Of a stretch of DNA of 17,566 nucleotides, positions 15,398 to 17,566 are shown piece by piece. Below the pieces are notes generated by a model, which was not told the DNA's origin, did not search any database, and worked only from the letters and a program-made list of their open reading frames with translations. How positions within the stretch are numbered: position 1 is the stretch's first letter; every line of letters begins with the position of its first letter. Origin of the DNA: Desulfobacteraceae bacterium (lineage in GTDB: Bacteria > Desulfobacterota > DSM-4660 > Desulfatiglandales > HGW-15); NCBI GenBank assembly GCA_003819975.1, contig RPPU01000021.1, forward strand, positions 1-17,566, given 5' to 3'. A program made the position numbers and the translations under genes.

Positions 15398-16177
15398 ATG
15401 ACTCAAATCCATCCTACGGCAATTGTGAGCCCCAAGGCCGAACTGGCCGAAGGAGTCAAAATCGGCGCCTACAGCATCATCGGCGAACAGGTCTCGATCG
15501 GCAAAGACACCAAGATAGGCCCCCATGTAGTCATCGAAGGTCATACCCGCCTAGGCGAACGCAACCGGGTTTCTCCGTTTACTTCCATCGGCTCTCCGCC
15601 CCAGGATATCTCTTACCGGGGTGAAGATACCCGGGTTCTGATCGGAAACGACAACCTGATCCGCGAATATGTCACCATTAACCGGTCCACCACCAAGCAG
15701 GAATGGCAAACCGTGATCGGCAATCAGAATTATCTGATGGCCTATACGCATGTCGCCCATGACTGTATCTTGGGAAACCGGATCGTCATGTCCAATGTCG
15801 CCACTTTGGGCGGTCATATCACCGTAGGCGATCATGCCATTCTGGGCGGCTTGGTGGCGGTGCATCAATTCGTGCGGATTGGGGCCTATGCCTTTATCGG
15901 CGGTAAAGCGGGCGTGGACCGCGATGTGCCGCCGTTTATGAAAATCGCCGGCGAAAGAGCCAAAACCTACGGCGTTAACCGGCTGGGGTTGTTGCGCTGC
16001 GGTCTTTCTCCGGAAACCATTGACGGATTGAAAAAAGCCTACAAGATTATCTGGCGTGAAAACATCATCATGCATGAGGGGATTGAACAAGTTAAAAAAG
16101 AAGTGAAATCCACGCCCGAACTGCAAATGCTCCTGGATTTCATGACCGCGCCGTCCAAAAGGCATATCATGCGCTAG
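15398..16177 (+). CDS. lpxA: UDP-N-acetylglucosamine O-acyltransferase LpxA
   Basis: First step of lipid A synthesis: moves a hydroxyacyl chain from acyl-ACP to UDP-GlcNAc (or to an amino-sugar variant in some bacteria). The 259 residues match the family length. Residues 1-190 are a left-handed beta helix of hexapeptide repeats (IHPTAIVSPKAELAEGV, IGAYSIIGE). The catalytic histidine is H121 in THVAHDCILG. The acyl-length ruler position after HQF (E. coli G173) is G169 here (FIGG), which favours a long acyl chain. The C-terminal helical part has NRLGLLRCGLSPETIDGLKKAYK. ATG 15398 is 3 nt after fabZ, with GGAG inside the fabZ end. Chain-length reading is by analogy, not measured. Confidence 0.95.
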   Translation: MTQIHPTAIVSPKAELAEGVKIGAYSIIGEQVSIGKDTKIGPHVVIEGHTRLGERNRVSPFTSIGSPPQDISYRGEDTRVLIGNDNLIREYVTINRSTTKQEWQTVIGNQNYLMAYTHVAHDCILGNRIVMSNVATLGGHITVGDHAILGGLVAVHQFVRIGAYAFIGGKAGVDRDVPPFMKIAGERAKTYGVNRLGLLRCGLSPETIDGLKKAYKIIWRENIIMHEGIEQVKKEVKSTPELQMLLDFMTAPSKRHIMR

Positions 16178-16232
16178 GCGCATGACAATAACGAATCAGC
16201 CCTGGATCATTGATGCCGATATATCCGACTGT

Positions 16233-16256
16233 AGGGGCGACCGGCCGGTCGCCCCT
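16233..16256. repeat. Perfect 24-bp GC-rich palindrome
   Basis: AGGGGCGACCGG is followed at once by its exact reverse complement. It lies in the 178-nt gap between lpxA and lpxI. I recall similar 'GTAGGGGCGA...TCGCCCCTAC' palindromes scattered in many environmental bacterial genomes. It could act as a terminator or stabilising hairpin, but no T-run follows on the plus strand. Confidence 0.75.
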
Positions 16257-16275
16257 GCCCGGAAGGAGAGCCGCA

Positions 16276-16338
16276 ATGATCCTGCAAGAACTTCCTCTTT
16301 CAGTCGGAATGGAACGGTTTAAAAATAATTTTTCGTAA
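16276..16338 (+). CDS. Possible 20-residue leader peptide upstream of lpxI
   Basis: AAGGAGAG followed after about 6 nt by ATG 16276 opens a 20-codon frame (MILQELPLSVGMERFKNNFS) that stops with TAA 18 nt before the lpxI ATG. The ribosome binding site is far better than that of lpxI, which has none that I can see. It may be a translation-coupling leader or a chance remnant of the palindrome insert. Nothing in the peptide is recognisable. Confidence 0.3.
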   Translation: MILQELPLSVGMERFKNNFS

Positions 16339-16355
16339 AAACAATCTGAATTTTT

Positions 16356-17171
16356 ATGGCAACAGAAATAAATAATATCATCGGCTTGATCGCGGGCGGC
16401 GGTACTTTTCCCCTGCAGATCGCGGAAACCGCCCGCAACCGGGGCTTGACCGTGATTGCCCTGGCTCATGAAGGCGACACCGATCCCGGTTTGACGCAAA
16501 AAGTGGATAAAATCGTCTGGATCAAACTGGGGCAGCTCGGCAAGATCATAAACGTCTTTAAAAAAAACGGTGTGCAACAAGCCCTGATGGCCGGCACCAT
16601 CAACAAGCGCCGCATGTTTTCCAAGATAAAACCGGACCTCAAGGGCCTGGCTTTGATTTCCAAGATGGCGATCCTGCACGATGACGGCATTTTGCGGGCC
16701 GTGGCCCGCGAATTGGAAGCCGAAGGCATCGAGATGATCTCCTCCACCTTCTGCTTGCCCGAACTGCTGACCCCGCCCGGCCTACTGACCAAGCGCAAAC
16801 CCAATAAAGAGGAAAAAGAAGATATTCAATTCGGCTGGGAAATGGCCAAGGCTTTGGGCAAATTGGATATCGGCCAGTGCGTGGTGGTCCGCCGGAAGAC
16901 CGTCCTGGCCGTGGAAGCGATCGAAGGCACCGATGAAACCATCCGCCGCGGCGGCCGCCTGGCCCAAGAAAAAGCCGTAATCGTCAAGGTCAGCAAACCC
17001 AATCAGGACCTCCGTTTTGACGTACCCACGGTCGGCCTGCAAACCATCCGGACCATGTTGGAAGTGCAGGCCGCGGTCTTGGCCCTCGAAGCCGACAAGA
17101 CTTTGTTGTTCGATAAAAAAGAGATGTTGGCTTTGGCCGATAAATCCGGTATCGTCATCATAGCCTTATAA
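16356..17171 (+). CDS. lpxI: UDP-2,3-diacylglucosamine diphosphatase LpxI (DUF1009)
   Basis: Cleaves UDP-2,3-diacylglucosamine to lipid X and UMP, replacing LpxH in many alpha- and deltaproteobacteria. The 271 residues are typical. The N-terminal part IGLIAGGGTFPLQIAE, with VKVSKPNQDLRFDVPTVG later, matches the two-domain LpxI fold; the aspartates in QDLRFDVP are in the region of the catalytic Asp. Other family landmarks are LMAGTINKRRMF, LLTKRKPNKEEKEDI and VEAIEGTDETIRRGG. The start ATG 16356 has no clear ribosome binding site and may depend on the short frame upstream. It follows lpxA after 178 nt and ends at a strong terminator-like hairpin. Confidence 0.93.
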   Translation: MATEINNIIGLIAGGGTFPLQIAETARNRGLTVIALAHEGDTDPGLTQKVDKIVWIKLGQLGKIINVFKKNGVQQALMAGTINKRRMFSKIKPDLKGLALISKMAILHDDGILRAVARELEAEGIEMISSTFCLPELLTPPGLLTKRKPNKEEKEDIQFGWEMAKALGKLDIGQCVVVRRKTVLAVEAIEGTDETIRRGGRLAQEKAVIVKVSKPNQDLRFDVPTVGLQTIRTMLEVQAAVLALEADKTLLFDKKEMLALADKSGIVIIAL

Positions 17172-17203
17172 AAGATCCCGTAAAAAACCGCGGGATCTTT
17201 TAT
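17168..17203 (+). terminator. Rho-independent terminator after lpxI
   Basis: A perfect 13-bp stem, ATAAAAGATCCCG (17168-17180) with 17191-17203, closes around a 10-nt loop and starts in the lpxI stop codon. The descending arm ends in TTTTAT. Being symmetrical, it may act on both strands. Confidence 0.75.
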
Positions 17204-17205
17204 GA

Positions 17206-17230
17206 CAAAATCCGCCCAAAGCGGATTTTG
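17206..17230. repeat. Perfect 10-bp hairpin
   Basis: CAAAATCCGC (17206-17215) pairs exactly with 17221-17230 around CCAAA. It directly follows the lpxI terminator and has no T-run. Confidence 0.65.
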
Positions 17231-17264
17231 AAAGACATTCAAATTCTCATACCCGGAGACGAGG

Positions 17265-17333
17265 CCGCGCGAGGGCTCCTGCCCTTGCCGCGCGAGGGCT
17301 CCTGCCCTTGCCGCGCGAGGGCTCCTGCCCTTG
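17265..17333. repeat. Three exact tandem copies of a 23-bp hairpin unit
   Basis: The units at 17265-17287, 17288-17310 and 17311-17333 are identical with no spacer. Each has an AGGGC/GCCCT stem around a TCCT loop. A short CG-rich start (CCGCGCG) links the units. The copy number may vary between strains. Confidence 0.9.
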
Positions 17334-17343
17334 CGCCAAGGAC

Positions 17344-17368
17344 GTAATTTTAAAAGACTTAAAATTAC
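17344..17368. repeat. Perfect 10-bp AT-rich hairpin
   Basis: GTAATTTTAA (17344-17353) pairs exactly with 17359-17368 around a 5-nt loop. It is the last of six hairpins between lpxI and the next gene; the following bases to 17425 hold no gene. Confidence 0.6.
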
Positions 17369-17425
17369 TCCAGAGACGCCAAGCCGCAAAGGTTTTAGAA
17401 TAAAAAATAATGAAATGGAAAAAAT

Positions 17426-17566
17426 ATGACCCAAAGCAAAAAACTAAAAATCGCCGTGATCGGCGTCGGACATTTGGGCAAATTTCACGCGCAGAAATAC
17501 GCGCAAATCCCGGAAGTGGAACTCGTGGGCGTCGTGGATGTCGATATGCAAAAAGCCCGCGCTCTG
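17426..17566 (+). CDS. Gfo/Idh/MocA-family oxidoreductase, N-terminus only
   Basis: From ATG 17426 the frame is open to the window edge for 47 codons. KIAVIGVGHLGKFHAQKYAQ is the glycine-rich Rossmann start of the Gfo/Idh/MocA NAD(P)-dependent oxidoreductases, and ELVGVVDVDMQKARAL is the second strand with the acidic nucleotide-binding residue. In related clusters such a gene often lies between lpxI and lpxB, as far as I recall. It could oxidise a UDP-sugar, for example as GnnA does with UDP-GlcNAc, but the visible part does not decide the substrate. Confidence 0.8.
   Translation, partial: MTQSKKLKIAVIGVGHLGKFHAQKYAQIPEVELVGVVDVDMQKARAL

Noticed and set aside
15551..16183. Minus-strand open frame of 210 codons
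   Set aside because: It is antisense to lpxA for the same reason as with lpxD, and has no ribosome binding site that fits.
17265..17333. Possible CRISPR array
   Set aside because: The three 23-bp repeats have no spacers and no cas genes are near.

Overview
The window looks like a chromosomal segment of a Gram-negative bacterium, most probably a Desulfobacterota (former Deltaproteobacteria) lineage. The main evidence is the plus-strand order lysS - lolC/E - lolD - bamA - skp - lpxD - fabZ - lpxA - lpxI - Gfo/Idh oxidoreductase, the use of LpxI (not LpxH) for lipid A synthesis, and a BamA with an extra N-terminal TolB/CsgG-like domain. Base composition is moderate, without a sharp break across the window. 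The lineage is inferred from gene order and protein style, not from a search.

Left part (1-4676), minus strand: three closely spaced genes for exported proteins, read right to left. The first encodes a 316-residue exported protein with a TolB/CsgG-like C-terminal half. The second encodes a 754-residue secreted parallel beta-helix protein with a Kre9/Knh1-like module, an InlB-like B repeat, and a C-terminal glycine-rich linker, cysteine box, membrane helix and basic tail that looks like a sorting signal. The third is a paralogous beta-helix protein that runs off the left edge. Upstream (4677-5075) is a gene-free leader with two sets of stems that pair fully only as minus-strand RNA.

Middle part (5200-6820), minus strand: a small double-CxxC protein with a TTG start and a roughly 353-residue cytoplasmic protein of no recognised family. 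Between them lies a cluster of palindromes.

Right part (7048-17566), plus strand: an envelope-biogenesis cluster. LysS is the translation gene that often heads it. LolC/E and LolD release lipoproteins from the inner membrane. BamA inserts outer-membrane proteins and Skp chaperones them. LpxD, FabZ, LpxA and LpxI make lipid A precursors. A Gfo/Idh-type oxidoreductase begins after lpxI and is cut by the window edge.

The most unusual content is non-coding. A 59-bp palindromic element occurs twice, its hairpin loop inverted between copies, and a shorter relative sits after lysS. Other palindromes sit between lpxA and lpxI, and a run of six hairpins, including a 23-bp unit repeated three times, lies after lpxI. 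I found no CRISPR array, tRNA, rRNA, phage or insertion sequence, and no clear undescribed multi-gene system. The best leads are the beta-helix operon with its sorting signal and leader RNA, and the palindrome family.
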